From assembly GCA_023846275.1 (NCBI GenBank), contig CM043871.1, positions 29,232,569 to 29,296,568 on the forward strand: a DNA stretch of 64,000 nucleotides, in the 5' to 3' direction. The stretch comes from Vanilla planifolia (Eukaryota; Streptophyta; Magnoliopsida; Asparagales; Orchidaceae). Under the pieces are notes generated by a model. It ran no database searches. It saw only the letters and a list, made by a program, of their open reading frames with translations, and had not been told where the DNA came from. Position numbers and translations under genes: made by a program. Of the stretch, positions 22,745-35,727 are shown piece after piece. Position 1 is the stretch's first letter. Each line of letters starts with the position of its first letter.

Positions 22745-25125
22745 TTTTTTCTAGCATTTTAGTACACATTGTGGGATAACAAAACAAGACAATTTTACCT
22801 TCTCAGCAGCTTTGTTTGTGAGTTCTTTTTCTAATGTTTGGTTTGTGGGGAAAAGATTGTTACCATTTTAAAGAAGAAATGGTTCTCTTTGTATTCAGAG
22901 TTTCAATATTTGTTTTTTAAAATATTTTTTAAATTTATTTTAATTAAAATTTATTCATTAAAATTTTATTTTTTTCTCATAAAAAATAATTTTTAAAACT
23001 TTACCTTTAAACTTTTTTTAGACTCATTAGTTCAACACAATAAAAAGAAAATGTATTGATTTGACTAAAATAATGTCTTGAATATTTCAATTTGAAATGT
23101 TTTCCACTAAAACTAAAGTTATGGTACTTATAACTAGATTTTAGAAAAGATAAAATTTAGGCAAATGATTTACTCTAAAGAAAAGCTATAATTAAACTTT
23201 CTTTAAGTTACAATAATTAGTTATAAAAGGCTTTTCAATGACTAACTAGGTCAATGGTTATATAATGTTAGGGTTTTTATGATAGTTATTCATGTGTTAT
23301 GTTATAATCTTTTGTTGTTCATGAAACTATTTTCTTGCATTATATGTCATGTATTTTGTTTTTTAACCATTGCATTGTATATATTGGTCACATAATGAAA
23401 CTTGTTGTTGATCTTCTTTCTCACTCTTATTGTTATTTGACTCTTCTCTTATTATTGATTTTCTCTCTATTGTCATTGATTGACTACTTTGTGTCTCATC
23501 TTTTGTGTTTTCCTCAACCTTATTATTGATGAACTACTCACCCACTTATCTTGTGTGTGGACTCTTTTTTTTTCTCGTTGTAACTAATTTGCTCTATCAT
23601 TATCACTACCTTTATCTCTCCAAAATTGTTTCAACTTGAGAACAAGAAATTTAGAGAGAATGATGAGCACCTTATGTGCAAATTTTAAGAAGAAAATTCA
23701 AGTATCAATGATTTATTTTTTTTATTTTTCTTTTTTTTATCTGTCATTTAAACACAGTTCTTGTGAATGTTGAAGTTAATCTCTAAGAGCTTTGCTCAAT
23801 GCAATTCGAACAAATAACCCATATATTAGGGAATAACCTCACACAAGTAAAAAAGAAGGTTTAAAAGGCTATAACTAACCTTTATATAATATGAAGGTTA
23901 TTGGAAAATATGTTTATCAATTAATGCAAGACCAGATGTAGGTGAAGATGAGCTTATAGTGCACAAGACTAAAGTGAAACATTGACCTTAGACAAGAGCA
24001 TAACAAGAGTGGAAAAAATAAGTACAAAGTGCTTTTATTGGATCAACATGTCATTTGTCCTTGTTGGGTAAAAAACTTATGAGTCCTTGATAAGTTGTTT
24101 ATGAAACCAACAACACATTTTAGATGTCATCTTAGATAAAAGAGGTGCCACTTTTTGCCAAAGGAGAGAAGAAGCACTTCTTTTGGAAATATATGTCTAA
24201 TTTTTAAATTTAAAGATGCCTTATCTCTTTGTTTTCTTTAATTCAAATTTAAGTATATAAGATTTGGATTGTTAATTTTATAATAATTGGATTAAGATTT
24301 GAATTATTGTTATTTATTTATCTCTTGCATCTCTTTTCTTTCAAGGATAGATCCAGAGTTGTAAGTCTATTTAAATATTTCATGTAATGAATGATGAATA
24401 TTTACTTTTGGATAAATAAGACTTTGATTTACATTATATTAATTCATTGCTAATCAATAAAAGGTATAGGTTGCCAAAACCCTCTCATTATGACAACATA
24501 GGTATCCCTTTATTCTTTCTCTCTCCTCTTTCTAACTCTTAGGTAAGGTCTCAAAACAAGCCATTCCATCCCCTCCCTCTTCTTTTTCTTTCTCTCTCCT
24601 CTTTTCAATTCCCCTTAATGCATCCCTTTCTCTTCTTTTGTCTCTCTAATTGACATTATAATCAATCTCAAAACCTTTCTTAACTCCAACTTATTCCTAG
24701 TTGAGCCAAAGCAGACCTATACTTGTTAGCTAAATCCCATCTCTCTCCTTTTTGTTCTTTCATATTTCTCTCTTTAAATCTTAATGCTAATTGTCACCCT
24801 CTAGAACCTTTTCTTCTAAAACATTTAAATGTGACTTTTAAAACACATTGTCATTGTTTTACATTATCTTTAATCCAATCAACCCTTGCTTTTCTTTTAT
24901 TTTCTCTAAAAATGATACTATCCTTAACTTTATTTTTCTCTTACTAAAAAATCTAATTCCATTAAATTGACATACACTCCCACCTTAACTCTCCTCAACT
25001 AACCCCAATCCTTTTTAAAGGCCTAGCTAAACTTCCACTTCTCCTTTAACATAGAATTTCTCTAGAGAGAATCCCTTGTAAATTTGTTTGTTATATTTTT
25101 CTCTCTCCTAAAGTTTATCCTTATC
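22745..25125 (+). repeat. Tandem duplication unit 2 (diverged copy of PCO 3' flank)
   Basis: CATTGTGGGATAACAAAAC (about 22768), GTTTGGTTTGTGGGGAAAAG, TCAATGGTTATATAATGT (about 23250), AAGGATAGATCCAGAGTTGT (about 24342) and TTCTAAAACATTTAAATGTG (about 24812) match unit 1 in order. The offset grows from about 1.75 kb to about 2.4 kb, so unit 2 carries roughly 0.6 kb that unit 1 lacks, mostly between 23540 and 24050. No PCO coding sequence was seen in it. Confidence 0.75.
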
Positions 25126-26299
25126 CATCCACTTCCTTACATTACCATTATACAATTTGAATAATGGAATCTTGGTTTTTACTCTTAAAAAATGATTTCA
25201 TGTATTGGCTAAGTAATTTTTATTATTGTGAACTTTTTTATTCCTAAAATTTACAACAAAATGATTCTTTTTCATATTTTCTTCATATGACAAAATAATT
25301 TCCCTTTCTTCAAAATTTTGACTTTTTTAATTGAATTTGAGAGCATCCATAAAAAGTTTCTTTATTTCCATTCAATGGCTTAATAGCTTGTAGCATCAAA
25401 AATATTGAGCATTTTGACTTTTTTTGTTTGTTATAATCTTGAATATTATCAACTTGCCAATAACATTTTTGCTTGAGTTTTTCTTATGTATCACAAAAAT
25501 TTAGTACCTTTATGAATCTCCTATGCATCAAAACATCATTTTTAATTAATTTCATTCATTTTAGCCATGCAATAAATATCATTCCACTCTTTTTCAAAAA
25601 AATTAGCTAAAAAAAGAAATAGAAACATATAGAATTTATAAAATATCACAAATCACATATAGCAACCACATGTCTTACTCTAATTATATCATTATTTTAT
25701 TATAGTTAAAAAGATTCAAATGTTGACATACTCACTAACAAGATAATCTCTTTATATATAGTATTCCCTGTGTATCTCATGATGTATGTCTTGTGAGACT
25801 TGATGACAACAAAATTAAGAAATTATAAACTAATCTTTTTTGTAAGATAATTTAGAAATAATAAATTCATGAAAATGGAGAATATGTTAATGTTGAAAGT
25901 GATATTACTAAAAAAAGTGGCTCAACTTTCATATTATGATGCCATGTAGATTTAGCTCTAAGTGGAGTAATTGTACATCCAAAGCTATTCATTTAACACT
26001 TAAAATGGCTAGAATATTAGACCTTTACTTAATATATTATGACATATATGATTGTATTCATTTCACTCATGCATGCTTTCATGTTATAATTATTCCTTTT
26101 GAGTTAAAATTGTGATCAAATAGTAATTAATAATGTTGATTCAAGTATTTAAATAGTCAATACAGCTTTATAATAAGTAATAATCAAGTGTGTAATGAAA
26201 TTAAGTTGACACAAATCTTTGAATTTATGTTTCATGTTGATTGTGTAAAATAATATCTCTTATCAAACTTATAAATTTAGCCTTTCTACTTTGTATCTA
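25126..26299. other. AT-rich intergenic DNA, nothing recognised
   Basis: No coding similarity or repeat ends seen between the PCO-flank duplication and the next repeat block. Confidence 0.55.
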
Positions 26300-29200
26300 A
26301 AGTTTAGTATAAGTAGTGTTACATATTATAGATGTATACTGGTCTCATCTATTGGTACAATTATTATTTTAAAATAACTAAATAAATTATAACATGCTTG
26401 TACATCATCGATATCCATTATTATCCTTGTACAATATTATCATGTGTTGTGTTGTTAACCCCTAGACATTATGTTTCATTTGATGATAACAAATCTTAAG
26501 TGTTTATAATAAATTTAATTTAATAAATTTTTAGATTCTAAATAATTGATGCTCATATTTATGAGAGAATTTAAAGAAGAAGAGAAACTAAAGTGAAATA
26601 TTATGAAAACAATTTTGGCAAAAGTGGCAAACCATTGAGAGATATTTTTGATATTATTTTTAGGTATTTTAATTTTATTTTTAGAATGTTAAGCTTGATT
26701 AAAATAAGTTTTATAAGGCATAAAAATATTAATTAACTTTCATCTCTAATATCTTTGATTCAATATTTGAAATATAAATTTCTCAAGTATTTGATTAATA
26801 TTTTTAAAATTCTATTACCTAGTAATGATTTAAATAAAAAATTTAGATTTGCTCATTGTTTGCTAGTTACTACAGTGTTTCTAGGATGGGTTAGGGAATG
26901 AATCAATCCTAAACCTATTCGAAGCACTTGTATATAGCTCGGATGAAGCACTATTATCCGATAAAGTGCATGATTAAATTTTAATTACTAGTAGGCATGG
27001 TGATGAAATCCTAACCAAGAGGAAGCCAACCTCAAAACAAGATTGCCTCTAGCACGTACTAGAAGGTCTATAATGTTAAAAAGCTCTTTTTTAGATGCAC
27101 CATGTAGGACTAAAGGGATTGCTTTTACTGTACGATGAACTTCCAAATTATGGAAGTAACATAAGTCGTCTGATCGTGTCTTTTTGTGATTGAATGATCA
27201 TTATCGTATCCCATTTTTTCAAACTCCTAATTCTTTCAGTTGTCCGATTGCACAATGTCACAATCGTAGTCTATATTTCTTTCACACGATAAGTTAAATC
27301 CTGTCGTCAGATCATAATTCTGATCTAACAGCCCAGATCAAGTAAATGTGTCTAAGAAGCACATATTGAATTTCATTCGTTTTATCGCACAATTTTTGTG
27401 ATTGAAAGGCCGTGGTTTAGTTTGATCCAACGGCTTCAGTGCAATGAATTTTTTGTCTATTATTTCGAGTTGTTGGGCATTTTCTTAAATTATTAATTTT
27501 GTAAATTAAAAATTAAGGAAGCGAAAAATTTAAAAGGCTAAATTATGTGTTTGGTAAGTGTTTTTAGTTGTTAGAATGTCCATAAATAGGAAAATGTTTT
27601 AACAAAGTTTTTATGAAAACTTTTACAAAATTTAAAGGAAGAATTCACGACCTCAAAACAATTCACAACGGTTGTTAATCATCGCCTCCTTACGCTGCAC
27701 CTTTCTTCAACGAAATTCACATCTCTTTATTCATCTTCCAATCATCTAAGTTCTCATTTTCTTATTTTATTACTGATTAAATTAAAATAGTTGCTTCTTG
27801 TTAAATATTTTGTCAAGCATAATAATTTATTTGTACGGGTTTTCATCGTCGTTTTCGTTCTTTTTTTTTGCCAATTCTATTTTAATTATAAAGCAATTGC
27901 ATCCTATTTTATTTTTTGTTGTAAGGGTTTAGCCTACCCTTTTTTTACGAAAGGCTTATATATTATGTGCTTGGTTTTTATCGGGGGTGGATGTAGGCTT
28001 CATTTTAAGTCAAATCTCCTAAAAATTACTTGTGCATATGTTCAAATTTTTGTATCTTATTATTTTAATATTTCTAAAACTTCATTATAAAAATAAAAAT
28101 AAACATATTTTTTAAGAAATTAAAATTTTTAATTTTAGCAATTCACCCCCTCTCTTGCTAAACAATATTTTGATATGTTTTAGCATTAAATTATTTCACA
28201 CATCATATAAAACAAAAGGTCATATCATATATGTATGAAGTCATTTCCTCATATAACACTTAGACTTGAGGCATAATTGAGCTAAAAGAATCATGTGAAT
28301 AAGAGTCTTTATCATATGAATATAATTTACATATGCATAATATTGTTGTAAAACTTTCAAATCAGTAAAACAAAGCTCTTAAAGGAGTGCCTTTATACTA
28401 ATACAATATAGTTGTCATACTTGTACAAAGAACTTAAAAACTAATTAAAATTCAATTAAGTATAAAACTTTATTATAAACTTACCATCCCCTAAGCAAAC
28501 ATGTGTGATCCTAAGATAACCTAAAATGCACGTGTGACTTAAGGGTATTATATTTGTACAATTCTCATGATCATCTAATATGAAGTTTTAAAAACCTAAG
28601 AGTTATGCTAACAATGCATGTAATGTACATTACAATATCCATTATCATACTTTTACAATATTTAACGAAAATAAGAGGCTCGTATTGGCATTTCTTTACG
28701 ATTAATTTTATAATGCTCTTGTCTTAAGCATAATCCCATAGTCATACTTGTATGAACGTAACTTAAGTACTTTAATGACTAATTAATCTTATTAAAATTC
28801 TTATCTTTAATCATCAGGTATTCTTAAAATATTATTTAATCAATTAGAGAATATAAATAACAATATATTCATCCAAAATTAATAATTTCAATTGTGTATC
28901 TCTCAAAAGAATACAAAAGATTAACCATGCTTGAACAATCAGTTATCACTAAAAGTCTTGTTTGAATCACTGTTGTTGCTACTTCATTTTAATCTTTGAT
29001 GTCTTATCACTTCATAATATTTATTTCGTAATAGTCTTTCATGTCATTAGCAGTTGTGCCATTTTGGATTACAAGAAAAAGTTGTAAGATTTATGTATGT
29101 TTTAGTATCAAGTGCCAAATTTGTATCTCAATATCATATATGTACTATGATCTTATTGTACTAGAATGATGTTGATTTTTAGTTAAACGGAAAAGTTACA

Positions 29201-29640
29201 ACATGATCATATATCGACGATATCCTTTATCGGCCTTGTAAAATATTTCCATATGTTATTTGCTCTTAGCTATTTCACACATAATATAAAATGAAAAGTT
29301 ATTCTATATTTGTATGATATCATTTCTTCACAGAACACTTATTATTAAGATGAAATTGAGCTAAAAGGCACAAAAGAAAATGATCTTACATTGTATGAGT
29401 ATGATTTACATAAGAATATAATAATTTTAAAACATGTATAGCTTTATACAAAAATGATGTACATATCATACACATACAAAAGTAAACATAACCTTTAGAT
29501 TCATACATTAATGCTCTAGAGGGAACACTTTTTTACTTATATGTTATAGGTAACGTACTCATATGAAGAACCTAAAAAACTAAGAGTGACTCAATTAAGT
29601 GTAAAAATTCATCATACACTTATGATCCTCCTATGAAAGT
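26300..29640 (+). repeat. Two-copy divergent tandem repeat, one copy split by an LTR
   Basis: Unit A is 26300-26450 continued at about 28165-28500. Unit B is about 29100-29640. Shared blocks in order are ATCATCGATATCCATTATTA against ATCGACGATATCCTTTATCG, then TTATTTCACACATcATATAA, TATGTATGAAGTCATTTCCT against TTGTATGATATCATTTCTTC, and AACTTAAAAACTAATTAA against AACCTAAAAAACTAAGAG. Without the inserted LTR the spacing is about 1.1 kb. Confidence 0.65.
26453..28164 (+). mobile_element. Sirevirus/Copia-like LTR (solo or remnant), about 1.7 kb
   Basis: The segment begins TGTTAACCCCTAGACATTATG followed by TTTGATGATAACAAATCTTA, and near its end has GTGGATGTAGGCTTC, a T-rich tract with TGTATCTTATTATTTTAATA, and AATTCACCCCCTCTCTTG before a CA end. 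This order is characteristic of LTRs of Sirevirus-type Copia elements (established from the family, from memory). A TATA-like CATAAATAGG lies at about 27582. No gag or pol flanks it. The ends are approximate. The flanks share an imperfect repeat (CAATATT..AT.TGTT) rather than a clean 5-bp duplication. Confidence 0.68.
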
Positions 29641-30647
29641 CCCCTTATTATCATCACTCAAGGTCATTTCTTACCTCATCATAGTATCAACATTGCTAAA
29701 TGTTATGTATCACTGTATATTATCACTGCCAAAGTCATTAATTTACCATATACATATAACATTAACCTTTCATGATCTTCTAGATCAACATAGAAAATCT
29801 CTCCAAGGTAATTTACATACAAGAAATATCTAATACACAATATATAATAATAGTGCTTGCTATTCAATATTTCATTATGTTATATAAAGTTAATAGATTA
29901 TCCAAATGTCTAATTAATTATCAAAGATTGAATTATTATTTTCATCTTCTCTGTATCTTTCTCTTATATAATTTCATATATAGCTTGCATTATATTTATC
30001 ATTATTTATAATTTATATGCTCTATTATGTACATTGCACATTCATAGTTTAATGAGATCTAAAATGCTCTTTTTTGTTAGATTATCTATTACCTTTGTCA
30101 AAGAATTTGATCCTTTTTATTAGCTCATCTATTATGTGTTTGATGCTATTTGATCTCTCTTACATTTCCATCATATCGTGTTACCATCCATTGGATCATG
30201 TAATGCTCTTAGATTGTTTGCTCATACCCATCAAACTATTTGATCACTTTTTGGACATTTATCAAATTTTCTAATGAATGTTTAATAGAACTATATTTCT
30301 TCTTTGGTGCTCTATCGAACCATATGATCCCTCAATTGGGTCATCTAATAGAGACCTAAAACAATTGATTCTACTTTATGTACTCATGATTTTGTCTAAT
30401 TTTCATTCACAGAAAACATAAATTAATTATATAAAAACCTTCACATGTCCTGTGCTTACTCTCAACACTCTATTACATACACAGTTTCTTTCTCTCCAAA
30501 ATTGTTTTAAAAAAATTAATAAAAAAATAAAAAATTCTAACATCTTTTTAGAAATTAGACTCCTTTTCATTCAATATCAAATCCTCTCCTTCAATTCTTT
30601 TTCACATGCGAATGTCATTTTGTTAAAGGTCATTAATTGTGAACAAA
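29641..30647. other. AT-rich intergenic DNA, nothing recognised
   Basis: Loose internal similarity (TGCTCTTttagat...TTTGATC blocks near 30066 and 30205) hints at another decayed repeat, but no boundaries or coding similarity are visible. Confidence 0.5.
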
Positions 30648-32450
30648 TGCAATAACCCAAGATTTTGTTATATCTAACATATTGTAAGTCATAAGATTTA
30701 GCTAATATAGTTGTAATTAAGGATATTTTAATGAAATAAAATAGTTTTTTTAAATATTAATTAATTTATTAAAATATTATTATATTTAGTTTATCTTAAA
30801 AAGTGTTTCATTATCTCAAATGAAGTAAAACATTTTATTTGAGACACCATGAGAAAGACTCGTCATAAAGATTTAATGGTGAATAAGTTTATAATTTCTA
30901 GGTATACAAATATTTAATTAATTTTTTAATCAAATGGATATGAATGCCGTTTTCATAATTATTGGAGGGATAAATCATAATTTAGCAACCCTTCCTTACC
31001 ACATAAACATGGATACTTTAAAACGAAGATTTAAGCTAAATGAAGGTGGTGTCATAAGAAAAATAGAGAAAAAAAGAGAAGTAGAAGAAGGACAACATAA
31101 GGCTCTTGACTTAAGAGGGAGAGTAGGAAATTGAGGGAGGAGATCAAGAACAGCAAAGTAAAGGAAGAAATAATTGTTACGGCTCAGAGAAAGAAATTAG
31201 AGTCCAAAGGTGGAGAAAAAGAAATTGTTGGAGGGTGAGTTGTAGTAAAAAGAGCGAAGACCAAGCTATCTCAAGAGGTAAGTACTGAAATTTTGATTAT
31301 TTTATTGGATTAGTTGGTTATTTTCAAATTTATGAGACTTTTAGATTACTTTAAGCATTATATGTTAGCAAGTTTGAAAGCGGATAGGTATGAAATTAAG
31401 ATGATTAGAAACTTTATGTTTTTGTTTATATAGAATTGTATGCTAAGATGGTTTTGATAGCACTGTATGATTTGTAATGGATCAACTCAATAATAAAACG
31501 ATTGAATAGTCAATTGATTTATCATACAATCTTTATGAACTACTCAAACTATAAAATGAACTTGATGTACTATATAATGTGCTGTAAGTTGGTAAGGGTG
31601 TGGTAGAAAAGTTGATTATATTGTATGATAGATCGAATAATAATATATGATTATTTTGTAATCAATAAAGGCTAAGGGGAATGACAAGGATATGAAAGAA
31701 ATTATGGGAATCGTGTTGTATAATGAGATCTTATATTATGATAGTTGAAAGATTAATATTAAGATTTATCATGGTGTGAATCACATAATATGATAAGAGA
31801 ATATTTCAATACTATGTAATTATGATAGAAGAAAAAATAAAATGACTTCTTTGGGTTATATAGAGATTGAAAAATATTTGATATTTATATTATAAAGAAT
31901 CATGTAATAATTTATGCACATGCATTATATTGTAGATAATTCAAAAGAAGAAATTTTTATTTCAAATTCAGGTAGATAAATTGGATAATTATATTGCAAA
32001 ATAATACTTATACAATCTTTTAATGGTTTCATATATGGTTATTTTATCCAGCATTTTATTACTTCTACATTGCATGATTATTGTTTGGGTTAAGGGGATT
32101 TTGCTTGAATCGATGCTATTTCAAAGGGAAAGGTGATGAGAAAGGAAACAAGGGAGGTGTGAGAAGGCAATGATCAATAATCTATAACTAGACAGAGGAT
32201 TCAAGGATAAATATTCAATCGATATGACAAGCTCAGAGGTAATACTATGGCTTCATTTTGATTTGGATTTTTAATTTGACTATTTGGATTACTTAATTTG
32301 ATGGTCTCCCTTCTCTTAACTATTCTTTTACTAAGATTTTGGGTAGGCCAATTTATTGTTCTTCTATTTGAATCAAATCGACATCACATTAAAAGGAGAA
32401 TTAGAAAAAATCTTTAAAGAAGATGAAATAGGAAAATGGCCACTCCATTT
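30648..32450 (+). repeat. Relic of a Gypsy-type LTR, plus orientation
   Basis: TGCAATAACCCAAGATTTTG at 30648 looks like a mutated form of the TGTTATACCCAGTAAAATTT start of the LTR at 62477. A purine-rich leader then ends in AAGAGGTAAGTACTG (about 31270), the counterpart of GAGGTAGGAAATTC in the younger LTR. The 3' end is not visible; 32450 is a guess. A 66-aa frame at 30934-31134 inside it is not convincing. Confidence 0.4.
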
Positions 32451-32599
32451 AAACTAATATTCATTAAAAAATTCTTTTATAGATGGCCTAGCATTGACAT
32501 CTTATAAAAGTCTTTTAATAAAATTGGATTTCAAAGTAAAGTCAAAGAGGGATAGTAGATAGCAAGCATGTCTTAATCAAATTTGAAAAGTAGGAGGAT

Positions 32600-35450
32600 T
32601 TTGTAAGATGTTGGATTCATAGGATGTGAAATGTGATAAATTTTTAAATGAGAATTTTAAAGTGGCATTCAAATTTTCATCTCAATATTGAACCATCCCT
32701 GGCCTTACTATGGGTTGCATTTGAACACTTATGAATTGATACATTTAACAAAGCAGTGCTATACTCCATAGCTTTAGTAATCAAAAGCCTTTTAAAGAGG
32801 ATGTCGAAACTTTAAATTTAACTCATCTATGCATGTCCAAAGTTTGTGTTAAAGCATACTTAAAAAAGGACTACCAAACATAATTTAGATTGATCAAAAG
32901 GTTAACAACTTTAATAGGTTATGACAAAGGATCAAAATAATTTGCCTAGCTATTACTTAACTTGTTGCAAGTAAGGTCATTCTGCATTTCATTATAAACA
33001 CAACATAATGAATTTTGGATGCACAAGCCCTTAATGTAGTTAATGTTCAACTAAATAGAATGAGAAGGTGACCATCAATGTGGAACCTGGAATGATTCCT
33101 ATCAAAACTTATAAGCTTTCTAGAAGAGGAAATGCAACAGAGGTATCTTATTTTGTTCAAATTTTTTAGGATAAAGTTTCTTTTTGAGAAGAATATGTAG
33201 CATCCCCAAGACGTACAAAAATTTATGGTAATTCTTTCTATCAAAATGAGGAGACAAGGAAGAAGCTAATCAAGGTCGATGAATTCCTCTTGGATGTGAT
33301 TACAAACAAGGAAATATTTTGGTAGAAAAAGGACAACATTAAATGGCTTAATGAAGGTGAAATAAACATAAGATTCTTCAATGCTATGGTGAAAAAGAAA
33401 AAAGCTAAACTAAATGTTAGTTACATATAAGTCTCTATTGATAATTGAATTCATCAAGAAGATAACATGTTAGTTACATATTTTGATGTCATTCAACACT
33501 TCCAATAGTTGCTATCGACTTCAAATCTAAAAGACAACAAAAGGTTGCTCAACTTCATCCCTTCCTTGGTAATTGAGGAAGACAATAATTAGTTGATGAA
33601 GGAAGTGTTGATAGATAAAGTTAAAGAGATTGTACTTTAGATTGATTTAAACAATGTCCTTGGTTCTAATGGGTATAATGGGAAATTGTTTGTGCATTAT
33701 AAGATATTATAACTAAGGATGTAGTAGATGCAACTAGAGATTTTCTAGTTAAAGCCTTTATTTTTAAAGAAATATCAAGCACAAACTTGGTTCTTATTCC
33801 AAAAAATAAAAATCCTAAGAAATTTAGTAACTGTAAGTTAATCTATTTATGCAACTTTACAAAAAAAATTATATTCCAAGTTATGGCCACACAAATTCCA
33901 AAGAATACTCTCTAACGTCATCTCTTTTAAGCAAGTAGGCTTTATTAAGGGAAGATAAATTATTATATTAGCACAAAAATCTCTTAATAAATGAGAGAGA
34001 GAATAATAATGTAATAAAGCTAGACTTAAAAAGTGCTTTTGATTGTCTATCATGAGAATTTTTATGTAAGGAGTTCTCAAAATTCAACTTTGTTGAGCAA
34101 TTAATTAATGTGATAAAAACATCTTCTTAGAAGCACCTATAACTCAATCATAATTGTTAGTGACTTTCAAGTCTCTCAATGGCGAACACAATCACTCTCT
34201 TATTATTTATTTTTGTTGTGGAAGTCTTTAGTTGGGCTTTAAATAAGATCATTTATTAAAGGAAAGCTCTTCATTTTGCTCAATCCATAGGCTGCTTAAT
34301 TGTATCACGTTTAGGCTAGGTAGATGATTTTATTATATTTTGGAAGGAAGATTTGAAATCTATATCCAACATTTAAAGTGCATCAGGTGTTCACTTTAAT
34401 CCTCAAAAAGCAAGTTCATCACTAACAACAAAATGCATTTGAGTTAGGTGAAAAGAATTAATCAATAACTCAGGTTTCAAAGAGATAAGCCTCTTATAAA
34501 CTACTTATACTGTCTTCTCTTCATTGGAAGAAAAAATTGCTTATTTCTCCTACTTGTATAAAATCAATAAGAAGATTTTGGTCGAAATAAAAAGCTGTTA
34601 ACTATAAGAGATAGACTTACTTTTATCAAGCATGTGCTTGCTTTGATACCTATCTTCTCTTTGATGAGAGTTAATCCATCTCTCATCATTTTGAATAAAA
34701 TTGAAAAAACATAAATGGTTTCCATTACAGCGACTCAAAAAAGTACATAAGTACTCCTAGTCCAATTTTGAAAAGTTAGCCATCAAACTAAATAAAATGG
34801 TTTAAGCCTCAATAGGTTTGAAGAGATAAAGTCTACAATCTAAGTAAAATTTGATTAACAATTGCTAATCAACAATTCACTATAGTCAAGCTACAAGATG
34901 GAAAAATATCTAATATCAAGAAGGAAAGACAACAAAGATGACTCTTGAAAGCACACAAAAAGAACAAAAGAAATGGTTTTAAATCATATGGAACTATTCA
35001 ACACAAATCAAAATAACTTTTGGACACTAATATTTTATAGAAATTTTGGAACTCAGTTAACTTGGGAAGCAATTAGGAGCAAAGGTTAGATCTTAAATTC
35101 ATGAAAAAAGGTTTAGAATTTTAAATGTCCATTAAAACTCTCAATTATGTTGTGGAGAATTTTTAATAGTATTCTATCACTCCCTAAGTATTTAAGAAAG
35201 CTCAACTTTTAGATATCTTCAAAATGCCCACATTGATCTAATAAAGTCTCAATGGATTATGTCTTTGTTAGCCATTAAAAAATAAATATGGCTTGATCTG
35301 CCTTTATTAGTAATCTACAAATTTAACAAGTAGAAAAAAATAGAATAATTGACCTAAAATCTAATTGGTGAAAGTAAGAAAACAATAACTCAATGAGCAG
35401 AGAACGCATTCTCATCCCCACAAACAAACATCTTAAGAAAATCTTCACAT
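32600..35450 (+). pseudogene. Heavily decayed plant LINE, ORF2 (reverse transcriptase and zf-RVT)
   Basis: Many stops, but LINE motifs remain in order on the plus strand. They are IKWLNEGEINIRFFNAMV (about 33340-33395), IDLNNVLGSNGYNGKLF (about 33640), FQRILSNVISFKQVGFIKGR (about 33895-33955), and the RT catalytic box reduced to VDDFIIFW (34320-34343, Asp pair at 34323-34328). A zf-RVT-like LCWRIFNSILSLPKYLRK lies near 35150-35205. The expected Ala before the Asp pair is gone. This is an older LINE than the one at the left end and belongs to another lineage or age class. Its ends could not be placed. Confidence 0.75.
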
Positions 35451-35681
35451 GGATAAGTTTTGTTTAGTTTGTCCATACTCACTTGTGAGGTACAAAAGCT
35501 ATGGGCATATGAAATGGGGCCCTACTCCAATTCAAATGTTTAAACTAAATATTGATGATTTTGTGAATGAACATAATGTGCATGCAAGTTGAGGTGGAAG
35601 TACACATAATCACATAAGCCAAACAATGGAACCCATTTCACAATTTATGGGCAACAAATCATTGTTAGATTAAAGGTCTAT

Positions 35682-35727
35682 CTCTATTCCTTGGTTTATA
35701 TTTGCTCTATTCCTTGGTTTATATTTG
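35682..35727. repeat. Perfect 2 x 23-bp tandem duplication
   Basis: CTCTATTCCTTGGTTTATAT plus TTG occurs twice in direct succession without a mismatch. Confidence 0.95.
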
